Counted from the stretch's first letter, positions 15,046 to 30,100 are shown. The stretch is DNA of 64,000 nt from Vanessa cardui (GCF_905220365.1 NC_061129.1:8060803-8124802); one strand, 5' to 3'. Numbers and translations are program-made. Notes: generated by a model from the letters alone, not told the origin.

Positions 15046-15220
15046 ACGAGCTGTGCCCGCGACCTTTTACGCGATTGAATTTAACAAAAAAGAAAATATT
15101 ATTACAGCCTAAGTTACTTATTATATCAGTTATCTCCCAGTGATGGTCCCGTCAAAATCGGTCCAGCTATTCCAGAGATTACCCGGAACAAACAGACCGA
15201 CAGACAAAACATGTTAAAAA
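15046..15220 (+). repeat. Non-LTR element tail fragment
   Basis: Contains gagctgtgcccgcgacctt and gtcaaaatcggtccagctat followed by acagaccgacagacaaa, like the family at 688-900. Confidence 0.6.
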
Positions 15221-15780
15221 TGTTATTTTAGTGTATGTACCGTGTATACATACATATGTATTGAGTAAAAAAGGGGTTGGTTTAATATATACTCATAGAC
15301 ATAGAACTCATACAAATAGACACTCCAATTTTATTATATGTATATATAAGAAAAATGCGTGACGAATTATAATATTAGGTTATGTAAAAAAGCTGTCGAT
15401 TTTTGTAAGTGTCAAAATTAATCTGTATTCGTTTGAAATAAAATAGGAACATTAATGAAAATAGTAATTACCAGTTTGAATAACTGTTGCACACATAATT
15501 GCGACTATTAATCAATGTAATTTGGATCATACATTTAAGTAGGTATAATATAAAAGCAATCTTACTAATGACTATAACAAATTGTTTGGCAGTGAGGATG
15601 GAGGGGACTAATTACTACATTAAAAACATATTAATTTAATGATTATCACTTACATGCAAGTCTTTTTTAATTCAAGGTATATTTCATTCATTTTCGAAAT
15701 CAGCAGAGGTTACATATATAAAACTAATCGTTGCGTTTGTGATAAAAGATCAAAAATTCAAGTGTTTATGTGTTGTTAAT

Positions 15781-15864
15781 ATGTACCATTCAAAAGATTC
15801 GAGCCAGTCTAGTGACAGCGATGATGAAATACGTATAGTCCGTGCATATAGGAATAAAAATCAG
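15781..15864 (+). CDS. Buffy: Candidate first coding exon of the Bcl-2 family gene
   Basis: The exon at 28731 opens with a good acceptor (ttgtttccag) in phase 0 and needs an upstream coding exon. Searching upstream, this 28-codon segment begins with ATG, encodes a Ser/Asp-rich acidic N-terminus (MYHSKDSSQSSDSDDE...) and ends at CAG|GTATAG in phase 0, so it joins in frame. Coding-like composition and matching phase support it. The ~12.9 kb intron and the absence of transcript data weaken it. An alternative is a still more distal exon outside the window. Confidence 0.5.
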
Positions 15865-18116
15865 GTATAGCTTTGATTATATACTGATCTAAACAAATAC
15901 AAGATAAATATGATGTATAATAATGACATAGAAACGATAACATCTTCAGTTTCCTTCCTTAAGTGCAAGTGTGTTAATATTCCATAACCTAAACACCGTG
16001 TGGAAAGATTATCATGATTCCGAACGTATAATAAATAGCTAGTCTGGAGCGAACACAATTTTTGTTTGAAACACTTAACATATCTCGTATTGTAATGTAA
16101 ATAAGCACTTTAGACTTTAACTATTTCGCGCCATTGTTCCCTCAAAGCACGTGATTTATCCAATTACAAAGACGCAACCGGGGTCACGAACCATTTGTAA
16201 CAATTCAATAGTGTTTTTCCCATAGCGCTAGAACGTTTTACGATATTTATATATGAATGACTAGCGACCCGCTGCGGCATGGCACATCTATAATTATCAC
16301 TGTTTATTATATTATCCAAGTATTATATACAAAAACCTTTCTCTCGGATCAATCTATCTATTAAAAAAAATCAAAATTCATTGCGTAATTTTAAAAATCT
16401 AAGCATACATAAGCACAGACAGCGGTAAGGGACTTAATGTTATACTATGTAATGATATGTGACTATTTATGACGACTCCAAAAAGAGTGAAAACAATTTG
16501 TTGGGTTGAACGTTAGCGGAATTCAATAAACAACATATCAATTAAAATTTTATTAACCATTTGTTGCGGAAACTAAAACGATGAGTGTGATAAATAAACT
16601 AAAATGACAAACGATCGAAATATGCAGATTGCGTTTGAAGTTCGCAACAGCTGCGTCGCTCGGTGCACCGCACTGCACCACGCCGACGATGTCATATTTG
16701 AACTTATTCAAATATATAAAAGCATTGTTAAGATTAATTATACTTCATTAAATACATCTTGGACTTGTATTATAAAATGTGTAATAAGATCATGATGTTC
16801 ATGATCTTTTGTTAATATTGAGATGAAGTGTTCGAACGCGTGCATCTTAACCGATAATTGCGGGTTCAAACCCAGGCAAGCTTCACTGAATATTCATGTG
16901 CTTTATTTGTGTTTACAATTCATCTCGTGCTCAGCGGTGAAGGAAAACATCGTGAGGAAACCTGCATGTGTCTAATGTCATAGTAATTCTGTCAGTTGTG
17001 TATTCCACCTACCCATATTGGAACAGCGTGGTGGAATATGTTCCAAACCTTCCTGTCAAAGGGAGAAAAGTCTTAGCCCAGTAGTGGGAAATTTACAGAC
17101 TGTTGTTGTTGTTGCTGATGTTTAATTAATTAAAAATATAGTAATAAAATACATCTCCGAACTTTTCGCCTCAATTATTATTGAACAAACAATATTCAGT
17201 ATTTAAATACATTTTATATACATACATATGTACTTGCAAATTTTACGATAACACTGTGCATATCGTAACTGCGCAAACGTGCACTTATGTATCGAAAAGC
17301 TATTTATGAAATAAAGCTGTAAGTATTCTAAAGGTATCTCGTAATAAAGGTAGTCATAATTTATTCTTTAGAGATAACTCGGGCCGTTAGTAAACAGTTA
17401 GTCACTGTTATCATACTGATGCGGTAATGCTACCATTGCCACCAGATGACAGTGACTATAACGGGGCAAAGCCCTTGGCCCATTAACAGCTCCCTGAGCT
17501 CAACATACCGTACGCCGCTTGGATAAAATCCGTAGCCTGTGAAGAGATATGGAAAAGTTTTCAAGCAAAAACTTTTTTAATAAATACTTTTTTTATTAAA
17601 TGAATACCGCAATAACCTTCGACATCATATTTTTTTATTATATCACGTAATTTTTGTTCATTGTTACCTAGAAAAATACAAAATGTTGTTTAATATTGGA
17701 ACTTAATAATAATATTATATTTATTGCATAAATACTACTTTAGTTTTTTACAAATATTGAATGAATCTTTTTTGTGCTGTATGTGTAAACAATTCATCCA
17801 AATGAGTTCAATTTTTATTTCATCTGTTATTCACAATGTCGGGAATATTTCTGGCATAATATATTGATATGGTACATATCTGTCCATAATAACATTTGAT
17901 ACATCAGACGACGCGCGAGACGTATCCAAAATTTGTGTACAAAAAATAATATCGCTGCATCGCATTCCAGACATTCCGTTAATATTGTATAATTAATTTT
18001 ACCAACGTATTAAAGCGCACCCAGCAATACCTCTTGTTGAGAACCTTTATTAATAAATATTATATATATTTCTTGTAAAGACTTAAGAAAAATGATTTTC
18101 TGTCGTTCAGATAAAG

Positions 18117-18149
<33 letters not shown>

Positions 18150-21100
18150 CTCTTATAATGTCTTAATGTTTGATCCGAAGCTTTACAAATACAATACTAA
18201 CTTTTAATATACCTAAAAATGTTATTAACAATTATTTTAAGTGTTTTTAAAGTATTTTGTACCTACTCGTAATTGAAAAATTCAGTTCATTTTGAATTTT
18301 AAGTTAAGTTAATAATTACAAAAAGTATTACTATACTTTGCTAGTTCAAGTATAATCTGATTTTCTTCTAAACCTTTTCATGTTTTCGATCATAGAATCG
18401 AAAATGTTTTTATACGTATAATTTAATAGTATTTCACTAAGAGACGCTATGTCACTACTAATAAAATTACTCAATGACTGTAATAGAATTACGACGAGAA
18501 CAGGTAACTGATATTCAATATCCAAGTGATTCGGCTAAACTTTGACTATTTTTTGGCCCAACTAATGTTTGCGTTTAGACCGAATTGATTGATACTTAAT
18601 TTATGTAGCCTTCGGACACTTCGATATTTTACCCACAACTTTAATTAAATTTCCGAGAAATGTGTCGACCAAGATTCTGCTTTGCTTAAGAGTAATCACT
18701 TACGCGCTATACACTGATTACTAAAAGATAACTTCAACGGGTTACCATTAAAACATCACTTATATTTTAAATATATTATTTAAAAAGTTAAAATATTTTT
18801 TTCGAAATTCAAATTGATAATAGATTCGATTCTTGTACTGTTTTAGAGTTACCTTTATATACTTACGATCTATCGAAAAGATATAAGGCATATTGATCGA
18901 TATCATAAAAGTAAAACATGCAACACTATTATTCAAGGACAAATATATGTTTTAATAAATGGATATAACTGAAAATAAATTAAATACCCAGGGAGTATAT
19001 TTTTATTTTTCATATATACATACAAACATTAAATACCTTTGTTTATTATTATTTGTTAAAAATAAACTATTTCATATATTCTAATTTATGATATGATTTT
19101 TTTATTAACAACAACATAAACTATACAAGAAATTGTTTTAAACATAAACAAATCAGATGATGAAAAATAACTCATTAGGTATCGTATCGCTAAATTTTGA
19201 AAATCGACTTATGACGTCACGATAATGTGATGTTTTATGATATAGGTAGGCGGACTGGCAAATGGGTCACCTGATGGGAAATGTTCACCTCCACACATAG
19301 ACATGGCACTGTAAGAAATAATATCCTTTCCTTTATCTCCAATGGGTCATCAACCGTGGGCACTTATGATGGATGTTATATGCCTTGCCTGCGATACTGA
19401 GTAGGTACTGCTGTTTGATGGTAGCATATCTGATGAGTGTCTGGTGCCTACCAAGACGGGTTTGCTCAAACCCTACCACCAAATGGTTCGTTTTTCCCGT
19501 ATTTTTTTATAATTATCCTTTATTTTTAATTCGTACATAGTATTCTGATATTTCACGACCGAATTCCTTGGGTAAGTTGAGTATATTCTTACAGAATAGA
19601 CCTATAGTTGTAGTTGTCGGCAAGTACGAAAAGTTTTGCTTCGTAACTTGCATTTGTAATAAGACCGAGTTTTACCGAGATTCACGTATAACATGAGCGA
19701 GATAACGTTACTTAAAATTCAATTAAGTAGTTTAATTTTCATTATGTTATAGCCATTTAAAAAAATACTCGTGCAATTAATGAGAATTTAAATAAATCTT
19801 TGCTTAAGAGAAACGAATTGTTTATTGTCGGTTTTATAAGTTAATTTATCTTTCCGCGAAGCCGCGCACAGCACACAACACAGTGCATAGTGACGAGCTG
19901 TTTTATATAAGATCTCACAATTTTTTCCAGCCGAAAAATTCCATCGCTAAGGCTTGCATTTTGTAAAATTGTATGAGTTGAATAGAATTAATATTTATGG
20001 TTTCTACAACACTTATTTTCAACCCTAACTTATAAAAAATAAGTTATCTTATATTTATTAACATGAATCATCTATTCGTACATAATTATTCATTCCATAA
20101 TATAAACTAAGAAAAATAATTAAAATAGCTTCTGTACAAATTATGAACGGGGGCAAGAATGATATTGTTCTAAATCTTCGAAAATTTCTAAAAATGTCTT
20201 AAATTCGAATGTAAGCATTATTCAAAGTTTGAAGGAAATAAAAATAGGAATTAATATATTTGTAAGATTGGTTTTCGGGCCCCGTTTTTTAAATCCTTTG
20301 ATCTATAACAAAGTCTCATCGACACCATACGAATAAGAACAAAGAAACTGCTGTGTAACAATGGCGATCATTTCGCAATTAAGAGATTGGTTGTCATGTA
20401 TTAGGTAAAAAAGTAGCCTATGTCCTTCCTAGCAGTTCAAGTTTGCTTTATTACCAAATTTCGTCATATTCGATTCATAAGACTGTGCCGTTAAAGAACG
20501 ATAGACAGACAGGCATATTTATAATATTAATGCAGAAAGGTAAAAATCTTATTAAATTAGTACTATTGGTAGCTAACATTAACATGTTACATACAATATC
20601 ATAGGTCATAAATATATAAATTATATATATTATAATTAATACATAAGAATTTAATTAATTAAATCAAAGCATACAAGCAAGTATAGGTAGGGCTTTGTTT
20701 AGACCCATCTTATGCGTCATATATTCTATCACTAAACCTTAATATTTAGTATGTTTGTGTAACAGTTTGAAGGGTGACTGAGCCAGTGTAGCTACAGGTT
20801 GAAGGGATATAATATCTTAGATCCCGAGGTCGGTGGTTGGTACGAGGAATAATTATTACTTTTTAACCGACTTCAAAAAAAGGAGGATGTTCTCAATTCA
20901 TCGGGGCCTTTTTTTATGTATGTTACCGAATTACTCGAAGATGGCTGGGCCGATTTTGACAATTCTTTTTTTGTTTGAAAGGGCATGTTTTACAGGTGGT
21001 CCCATTGTCAGATCAGGATCTGATGATGGGATCCTGGAGAAATCGAGGGAACTCCTCAAATTTTATAGGCACACCTATAGTGATTTCGGTTTTATTCAAA

Positions 21101-24100
21101 GTGCCTTGGTCATATGCTCACGAAAAGTGACATTTGATGAAGTGGAACTGATGATGAAGACCACAACTTGTAATCAGAAACTATTAGTAAGTAACTATTT
21201 TACGTCAAGCAATTGATGTTAGTAAACATGCCTATGATGAAGTCTAGCTGATGGTGGACTACCAGGAGAATTCCTCAATGATTAACGGCATTGCATCGGG
21301 AAAAATGGTATTGTCTAATTGGCGATGAGCAGTTAACATTAGCTATTGTAACTTAGGTAACGCTTAATTTGAGTTGCAGTCCACATCGTATTGAAACGGC
21401 GTTGAGTTATGTTTAGAGTCGAAAGCCGAAATGTACTGAGTATAATAAAGTGAATGACAAATACTACCAATTGTAATTATAAATAACAAAACAACACTGA
21501 AAAACATTAAATAAATTTTTATAAATAAAAAAAAAACCGCCTTCAAAAATGAACTAAAAAGAAAAAAATAATCAGTTACATCCATATCCAATTTACGATT
21601 TTTTAATCACCTTTTGAAGTCGGTGCCAACAAAGTAAATAAATTCCTATATTGAAATCATTTAATTTGTATCGATAGTAGGGTTTGTCTAATGGTGTCAT
21701 CTATACAATAAATAGATTTAGTTTTTGTATGTATGTATTGTGTATTATGTACCTATATTAGCATTGTTGGCACCGACTTTGAGAGGTGATTAAAAAATCG
21801 TTAATTGGATATGGATGTAACTGATTATTTTTTTCTTATTAGTTCATTTTTGAAGGCGGTTTTTTTTTATTTATAAAAATTGATTACAGTAGAAATATCT
21901 ATACGCAATGGTGACCACTTACCATCAGGGAGTCCAATTTGCCAATGAAAAAAAAAATAAACAAAGGAAAGGTGAATTATTCTTACTTCTTAGCATGATG
22001 ACTTTAAGTACGTACTTAGGTCCAGCTTGTCAGATTGTTTAACGTTTATGGTCATTACCTCGCTGTCTAAGATCATAGCGTAAAGTTTTAGTGCCTATTA
22101 TCCCAACACCCCCTCCCCCTTAATAAACGCAATATAAATAAACAAGGAAATTACCTCTCTAATTTTAATTATTTAAAATTGGAGAGGTAATTTTTGAAAT
22201 TAGCGCGATTAATTATATAAACTTTCCAGCTTCATTATATGTATTTAAGTATATAAGTTGCTCACCGCCTTGAATTGCATTTAGCGTTACAGCCCAACCC
22301 TCATAAATCGTAACGTGACGTATATTGTAGTGTATGCAAATTTTCTCAATAAAATGTTATATTTAACGTAAGATCTTTTTTCAAATCGAACGAAGAGATT
22401 CAGAAAAAGTTGCATTAAAAAGTATTACCTATATAAAACATTGATTTTATTAAATTATAATGTATAATGTAACAATGACGTCATAACAAATCTTATTCAC
22501 TTTTGAAAATATCAAAATAAACTTATTTCAATATTGCAATAAACATATTTCCTCTATCACAACAATAATCTACAAGACATGTAACAGATGCATCTTAAAA
22601 CTATCCCTAGAATCGCATGCATGTGATGCAGTGCATATTATGTTTTGTTAAAATTATCTCTAGGATACCAAATGAAATAAATACGTACATAAATAAGTTG
22701 CATATATTACATTGCTCATTTAGTTTCGTTTAAAGTATAGTGAAACGAAAATATCCTCGTTTCGATGCCTGATTAGGTATTCCACTGGCGTTGTGCTTAT
22801 CAGTAACATTGAGATGTTGAATTAACATTGCCGGCGCGACAGCGACCACGGTCGTCAGTCGTCACCAAGTACCGCGTTACACATGAACATTCCTGGATAG
22901 CATCACTAATGCGATCGACCTAATGCCTACTTCACTTTCCGACCGACCTAATTTAACGGGCAACATTGAAACTTAATATGATTTAAGGTTGAAGTCATAA
23001 ACAATACCTTGTCAATTCGCAAACGATATACGTATTTGAATGTATTGATTTTGTGTATGAACGTTTTTATTTTTATTTTATTATGAATATTTTTTCATCA
23101 TTCGTATTTGGTTAATTAGAAAAGGCCACTTCTTAAATACGTCTTATCCCTCGTTCAAGGTTTTTTTTAGTAAATAGATTTTGATTATTTTAAAAAATAT
23201 TTTTAATAGATTACATGAGGGATTTTATGAGGGATCCCTAAATATTAAACTTTGTAACTGCTTCATTGGTTCAAGCCCTGCATAGGAGCGATAAAAAGCA
23301 ATTGTATTTTTCTATCAAGAAATTCTTAACAGTGTTTATTTGTGGCTGCAATTGTGCTCATACTTCTGAGCATAATGCAGTTGATTCCACGCTTGAACTA
23401 TACTCTACATCTTCGGTTAAGTCGGATTACCATCCTCTCGGATTAAGAGAAAGGAGGAATGGACATCTTGCATCGATGTCTGCGAACACACTTGTGAACT
23501 AATATCTTCGGGGATTAAGTAGTCTCCATCGAGGCTGACCTCAGTGACCAAAATCGGTTCGAGAGACATCTAGGCGGATTTCTAAATAGGCTAGCTAGCC
23601 CATGCCTACGAATGAGATGAACGAATGAATGAAATAACAAAAATATATTTGTATTATTATTAAAAATATATATTGTATATGTAACATGATACGAAAAAAA
23701 AATTATATAAGTATATATACATATATCCCACTGAGTTTCTTATGCCGGTTCTTCTCAGGTCTGAGGTTTTAAATTCCGAACCGGTGGTAGATTTTTGACA
23801 AGCAATAAGAAAGTGTAATCACTTCTATTTTTAATAAAGATTTTTGACTTTGATGAATATTTTTGAATACGGATGTTTTTCTTATTGACTGACAGTCACC
23901 GTTAAAACTACGATCAGTATTACATTTTATATTTAGAGAAAATAAATAACATTATATTTTCATACAAAATTGATGAATAAATAAATAATAACAGATAAGC
24001 CTAAAGATTAATTTCCATATTTCTAACAATGAAAATGTTAATTTTCATACATTTAATCCCTTAGGGTGCCCATTCGTGTATATACAACTTGTTAGGGCTC

Positions 24101-27100
24101 ACCTTCATTTTAATAAAAACAAAATTTACACGCTATACTTCCTTATATTTCAAAATTTTATTGAGTCCATAATTATATATACTATAACTGAATGTTCTAC
24201 AATGCTAAATTTGGTTTAGATAAAAGTGAATTTAAATGATGAGTTAGCGGCATAGTAATCCGAACTAGAGTGCATTGTGAAGCACAGCGCGCTGCAGACG
24301 CGATGCCGTAGAGCTGTATTTCCAGTGGCCACATGTTATTTAATCTACGAAAACAGGAAATTGCAGCGTTTGGAAAATCGTGACCAATTTATGTTGTACT
24401 ACTCTAATTCTATAAAATTATAAGTAACTGTACGTACGTATATACTCGGGTAATTCGTTTGATCAGTTAAAAGTAAAATTTAATCAAAAGAAACCGACGT
24501 CGGAATGTATTTCCGAATAGTTGGAACACATTATTTTGTAGTTACCGTAAGTTTTGTCCTAAATCACTAAAGACTAATTACCTACTAATTAACGTTCGAA
24601 CCTTTCGAGGGTAAAACTGTTTTGTTCTCTTTCAGTCCTAAAGTTGTTTTTTTTTTACAATTGGCAGCGCAATTTATGAATGTTTATAAAATATGTTAAT
24701 ATAATATTTTATTAAAGTTACAAGAATTTTTGCTTTTAGTTAATATTTATTCCAAGGTAAAATGCGGTATCGCAGGTCAGTACCTTATACTACAAAAAAC
24801 ATCGTGTTTTAAGATTTAATAAGATTGAGATAAGCCTGTTGCCGTAAAAGAAAATTCCTGATTTTACTTACTCGTGTAGATAAGCTCATATTAATTAAGA
24901 AAGTACGTGATTAATTAACTTACATGTTTTTGGTATGACACGAAATTATACGTTTTAAATTCAATAAGTACCTATAATTACACTGGCTCAGTCAGTATAC
25001 AAAACACATTTTTAATGAATGTTGTTTGATGATTGAATGGATTGATTACGTTGGAAATTTGAGATGATTGAATAAAAAATAAATTGGCTACCAAATGGCT
25101 CTTACCTCTATCAAATTTCCATCTCATGTCATAAATGCGATTAATAATTTAAGTAATATGTGTTCGTCTCTAACCGAAAACATACAGTTTAATATTGAAG
25201 AATTGTACGTACGAACAATGTTTATTGTTTAAAAGCTATAACAATAAATCACTGTTATTTTTAGTACATCATAAAACCATTTAAACATAACACGGGTCTT
25301 TCGTTTCTTCAAAACAAATCCAATGCCGAAAAGGATGGGGTCTAATAAATAAATACAAATTAAAAATCGTAAACGTTAACCCAAAATTTATTACTTTAAT
25401 GTACAATGCCAGCTAGCGCTTACCTAGCTCGACGACGGAACCTAGCAATTCAGAGAGGTCGTTATTTGGTCGGTGCCTATTTTAAACCCCTAATGCAAAA
25501 ATACCTGTTTATAAAAAATTAAACACGTTTTATTATTTATTTATTTTTACTAATTTTATTGTTATTATTTAATGGATTGATGAATATTTTAAATTTTACA
25601 ACACTGCGAATTCATAAATCGTCTATTAACCGACTATGCAAAGTAAGAAAAATAAACGTGAACGCAAAATATTAATCTACATCTAAAATAATTTTAAATA
25701 ATTCTCGGAATCATCGCTGTCATCACACCTGTTAGAGATATAAAAATAAAACATTAAGCTCTCATAATAAATCTACTCTAGGAATTTTATTGGATAGGAT
25801 TTTTATGTTACTTTTCATTAAAAAGCTTAGCATCAGAGATCTACTTCCATGAATTGTCAAAGCTTTAACGTGCTGTTACCTCTTTTACTAACCGACCCAA
25901 TATAGTTATCATTTCAATTTACCAACTATTAATAAAATGCCAAATACAACTAATACGATTCGAATTGCAATTATCATAAACTCATAGTTGAAAAGAGAAC
26001 GGTTATTTAGAACAAATAATGTTCCAGATAATTAATGAATGAATGAATTAATGAATGGATGTACTATACATCCTCTAAAATCTAAACTAATAAACATATT
26101 TTCGCCCTTTTGCTTTCATTGACATAATTTATGTTTATAGTTTATCTCGTGCTCATTGGCCAATATTTATTTATTTTATTTCGATATCACCAATAACGAA
26201 TAAACATGTACAATATATATATTTGAATTAATCTTACCAATTCAAATATGCCATCTGGCTGAACTAGATAAATAAATCAGTATTTCAGATATCAGCGCTC
26301 TTCCTCGGGATTCACACAAGATTTCTTGCTTTAAGATTAACATCGTGAGGTTGACTGCATGTGTTGTGTTGCTATCGAATAAATATTCATCAACCCGACG
26401 TAGTGCGCACAAAAACTGCCGTTGGTCCAGCTCGTTTGGGACACTTTACCAACGCGATTTCATATTATTAATTATTTGAAAAGACAAATGCAACTAATTA
26501 AAATATTCTGTAGGGTTAATTATGTAGAATCTCTTAACATAATTTATATTTCTACAATTATAAATACGACAATTTGTATGTATGCTTCAATACCAAAACA
26601 CTAAAACGAATTTGATGGTTATGAAACAAGATTGAACCCCAGGGTTTTCTAAACATACATATGTTTAAAAAGGTTTCCTATCGAAATGTCTCTTTATCTA
26701 CGATTTCAAAATTAATTATGAAAACAAATTAAGCATATAATACATATTTTTTTATTAGTTAAACATCTGCGAATATTATTTTTTCCCCTTATAATTGTGT
26801 CAAGGACAAATTATGATATCTCCAATTCAATTTCATCCGTCGTGTATAACGAACACCTGATTGAGTCAGTAATGGGAATTTGATAGCTAGCAGGCTTAAT
26901 CATGACCAGGCATATTTTGAATCTCAAATTATACATAACTAGCGACTCGCCCCGTCTTCGCACGGGTGCAATGCTGATACTAAATATACTACAGAATTTG
27001 TTTATTTACGACATCATATTAGAAACTTCTGAAACTTCCGTCAGCGTTTCTTTACTATATTGAACATGTATTGTATACAAAAACCTCCTATCGAATGACT

Positions 27101-30100
27101 CTATCTATAATTTAATCGTAATTTTAAATATCTAAGCATATATAGGGACAGACAGCGGTAAGCGACTTTATTTTATACTATATAAAGATAAAGAAGATAC
27201 ATTATTTTAGTTATAACTTCAACAGATTAAGCATATTACTGTTGTTCATAATTCGTAAAATAAATACATTTTAAGGCGGATTTCCAGGCGGCGAACCATA
27301 TTGGCGTACGTGAGATATATAGAGATACAGCTCTTGATTACCTTCATTTAATTTAAATTATAGTTTACATACCGTATAAGTGAATCCCCATTGTTAATTC
27401 GAGTCTATGTTCGAATTTTTTACATTTTTATACGATGTATGGATACAAAGTACATAGATAAATGATTGTAATTGATTGTGAAAAGCAAAATTTATACCAT
27501 AATTTTTTTTTTCAGTGAATAAAATCATAAAAAATATTACATGTTAAATTAAACATTTTATATTCTGGATTTAATTACTTATTGCAGAAATAAGCTTAAG
27601 TAATTTGAAGTATTCACTCGTGCGCTAACAAATAACAGGCTATAATGAAAATGCTGACATTTGATAGCTTATATATTACTTATATGTTGTATATTTGAAT
27701 TGTTTCTATAAGATTTGCCTGGTCTTTATACTTTCTATTACTATATATCAAGTAGTGTGATATACGCTTTTTCCCCCAAAATACTTCTGAATGGATATAT
27801 TATAATATCTTTACGCTATCAAGGTATGTAATTATTGCTAAGAATATTTGATAAAAGGTCGTTAGTATGGCGGCCATTTCGGCCGCTTCCCTTAATTAGG
27901 CTGATTCATAATGATGGTACGAGTATGACCGACTGAATATTAAGAACAGACACATTTAAACAGCCATTAAGCTAAAACTACTACTCAGCTCTTGCAGTCT
28001 TCGAACATTATGCTCAACAAAATGAAACCTTCCCGAGAATTAAACCATATAACAATGTCCTCCACGCCCACATTTATCTAGTGATTAAATTAACGAAAAC
28101 GGGAATCTGTACGAGTATTAAAATTGTTAAAATAATTATATGTATCCATCTGTCTATCTGTTTCTCTTTCTCGGTCAAACTTCTGAACCGTATGTGATGA
28201 ATTTTTGGTATAGATGACTTCTGTACATTTGATATAACATTTATTATGTAATTTTATGTATTTTTATATCATTTTATTATCTAAAGTATGTATTAGTGTA
28301 TGATAGAGATATATATTATTTATACATTGTATTTATAAATGTAGGAAGTATTAGTGTGTAAATATTTGTATGTAAGTTTATGACTGCAAACACGCCTACG
28401 CCGATGGTTTTGAAATCTCCCTTTGATTGCATTGTCTGGAAGAGATGGCTAACAAGCCATAAGTCCGCCCGTTCTACAACACTATTAATGTACTTCTTTT
28501 GTTTTTTTTTTAATATTTTTTTTTATTTTATTAATTTTGTGTTACTTTCTTTTTTTTTGTTTTTTGTTTGTGTGCAATAAAGAATAATTCATTCATTCAA
28601 TTCATTCAAATTGTTGATCCAACCCAATGATATTCTAATAAAAACATCATTGATCCAACCCAAAAAATACGACTTATGAAAGAAAAAAAAGACTTATTAT
28701 AATAATTGATGTATGTGTCTTTGTTTCCAGATAGGGCCAATTACAGAATTGCGATGGCAATCTGGTGGAAAAAAAACTCAAGAGGACAACAACATTGCAA
28801 TTCATGTCATTCCACCCGATGGAGAAGAAGATGACGAGTTCGTGCCGCCGCTGCGCGTGCGCCGAAAACTCAGCACTCCTCTTAGTTCAATCCCCGGTTC
28901 TATGGATGGATTTTCTGGACAAGGTATATAAAAATAGTTTAAAATAACTTTGACTTTTAATTCTATTATTTTATTTTTAACGAACTTGTAATTTTTTTTT
29001 TTGTAATTAACAACAGTAATTCATCGTACGTGTCATCAATCGAACTCATCTTAATTCACAAACATTACTAGACAACTTATGAGTACGGATCATATCAGAT
29101 ATAGGTACAAACCATCTATAAATACAGAATATATTAAACAAAAAATCTTACAGATGTTTATTCAATACACTTACATACGAATGTAAATACATTTTAAATA
29201 CTTTTTTTTCTTTTTACAGATCTCCTTCGTACATCACCGATGCGCTGTCTGTCTCCTTTAGATCGTACCAAGCGCCGCTTTAGCACCATGGTCTCCAGTG
29301 CTGCGGCCGCTGCAGTTTCGCGCCGTCTTTCCGCGACCATCGGCTGGTGTCTCGCGACATCTACGCAAGTCAAACCACAGATCGTTAGACAGGGACGAGC
29401 GCTGTGCCTACAATACATAAAAACTCAAATACGCCGATCGCCCACCTGCCCAAAAAAGGTAAAGAGATTATTATTTTAATATTCTTCATGATTTGCGATT
29501 TACCCATAATAATTCCACCAAGTAAAAGTAAACATATACAATATGTTTTTAAAGCGATATGTAACTCGAAGTTACATAAAACATCGTATTCGTGACGGCA
29601 TCCATTAACTAGTTACATTTCACAGCATAAATAATCTAATGGTATGCAAACTTTGTACCCTCATCATCATAATATTATGCAGTCGTTTATTCTCGTTTCA
29701 GAAGACTGATTTGTATTATAAAAGATGGTATTTATTCAGAAGCCACATTTAACATCTCTTGTTTCATAGAATATCCATACAAAGAATACAATGTTGACAT
29801 AATTAGTATATGCAATATGATATGTTAATAGCAGCGCCACCTACCAGATCAAATGTAAACAATAAGTGTATGAAAAATACGCAAATAAACTTGAAAATCG
29901 GACCACTCATTAAAAAGTGTTCAATGACACACCCATGTACAGAAATCACAACCTAGACATTAGGTTACCTATACTTTAAATTTGCGCACGATAAAATATA
30001 TTTGCTTATGATTAAATATTTGATGACATAATATGCTGTGACGGCTTATCATATCTAAAGAAAATTCTGAATTCAAACTCAACAAGCGTTACTGAATTTT

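Larger units (their letters stand above)
1..15780. other. Gene-poor intergenic stretch with repeats
   Basis: No supported coding exon was found here. Open frames are short, AT-driven and lack recognisable domains; the longest (10371-10748, 125 codons) is low-complexity Phe/Leu/Ile/Lys/Asn. The stretch holds dispersed Lepidoptera-type repeats, listed separately, and one GC-rich island at about 11041-11130. Distal exons or enhancers of the downstream Bcl-2 gene, or non-coding RNAs, cannot be excluded. Confidence 0.7.
15865..28730 (+). other. Large first intron of the Bcl-2 family gene
   Basis: No internal coding exon was found in these ~12.9 kb. The stretch contains SINE and LINE-tail copies, a TIR-bearing element with an adjacent large inverted repeat near 20862-21878, a (TA)n microsatellite near 18127-18150, a 20-bp hairpin at 22148-22193 and several short GC-rich islands (about 16640-16690, 22830-22890, 24260-24340). 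These islands stand out from the AT-rich background and could be enhancers or alternative promoters. That is inference only. Confidence 0.45.

Noticed and set aside
20833..21216. 127-codon plus-strand frame
   Set aside because: It lies inside a TIR-bearing repetitive element. The translation mirrors the repeat sequence and shows no transposase motif.
28380..28580. 66-codon plus-strand frame just upstream of Bcl-2 exon 2, considered as an alternative first exon
   Set aside because: No usable in-phase donor precedes 28731, and the 3' half is poly-Phe from a T-rich repeat end.
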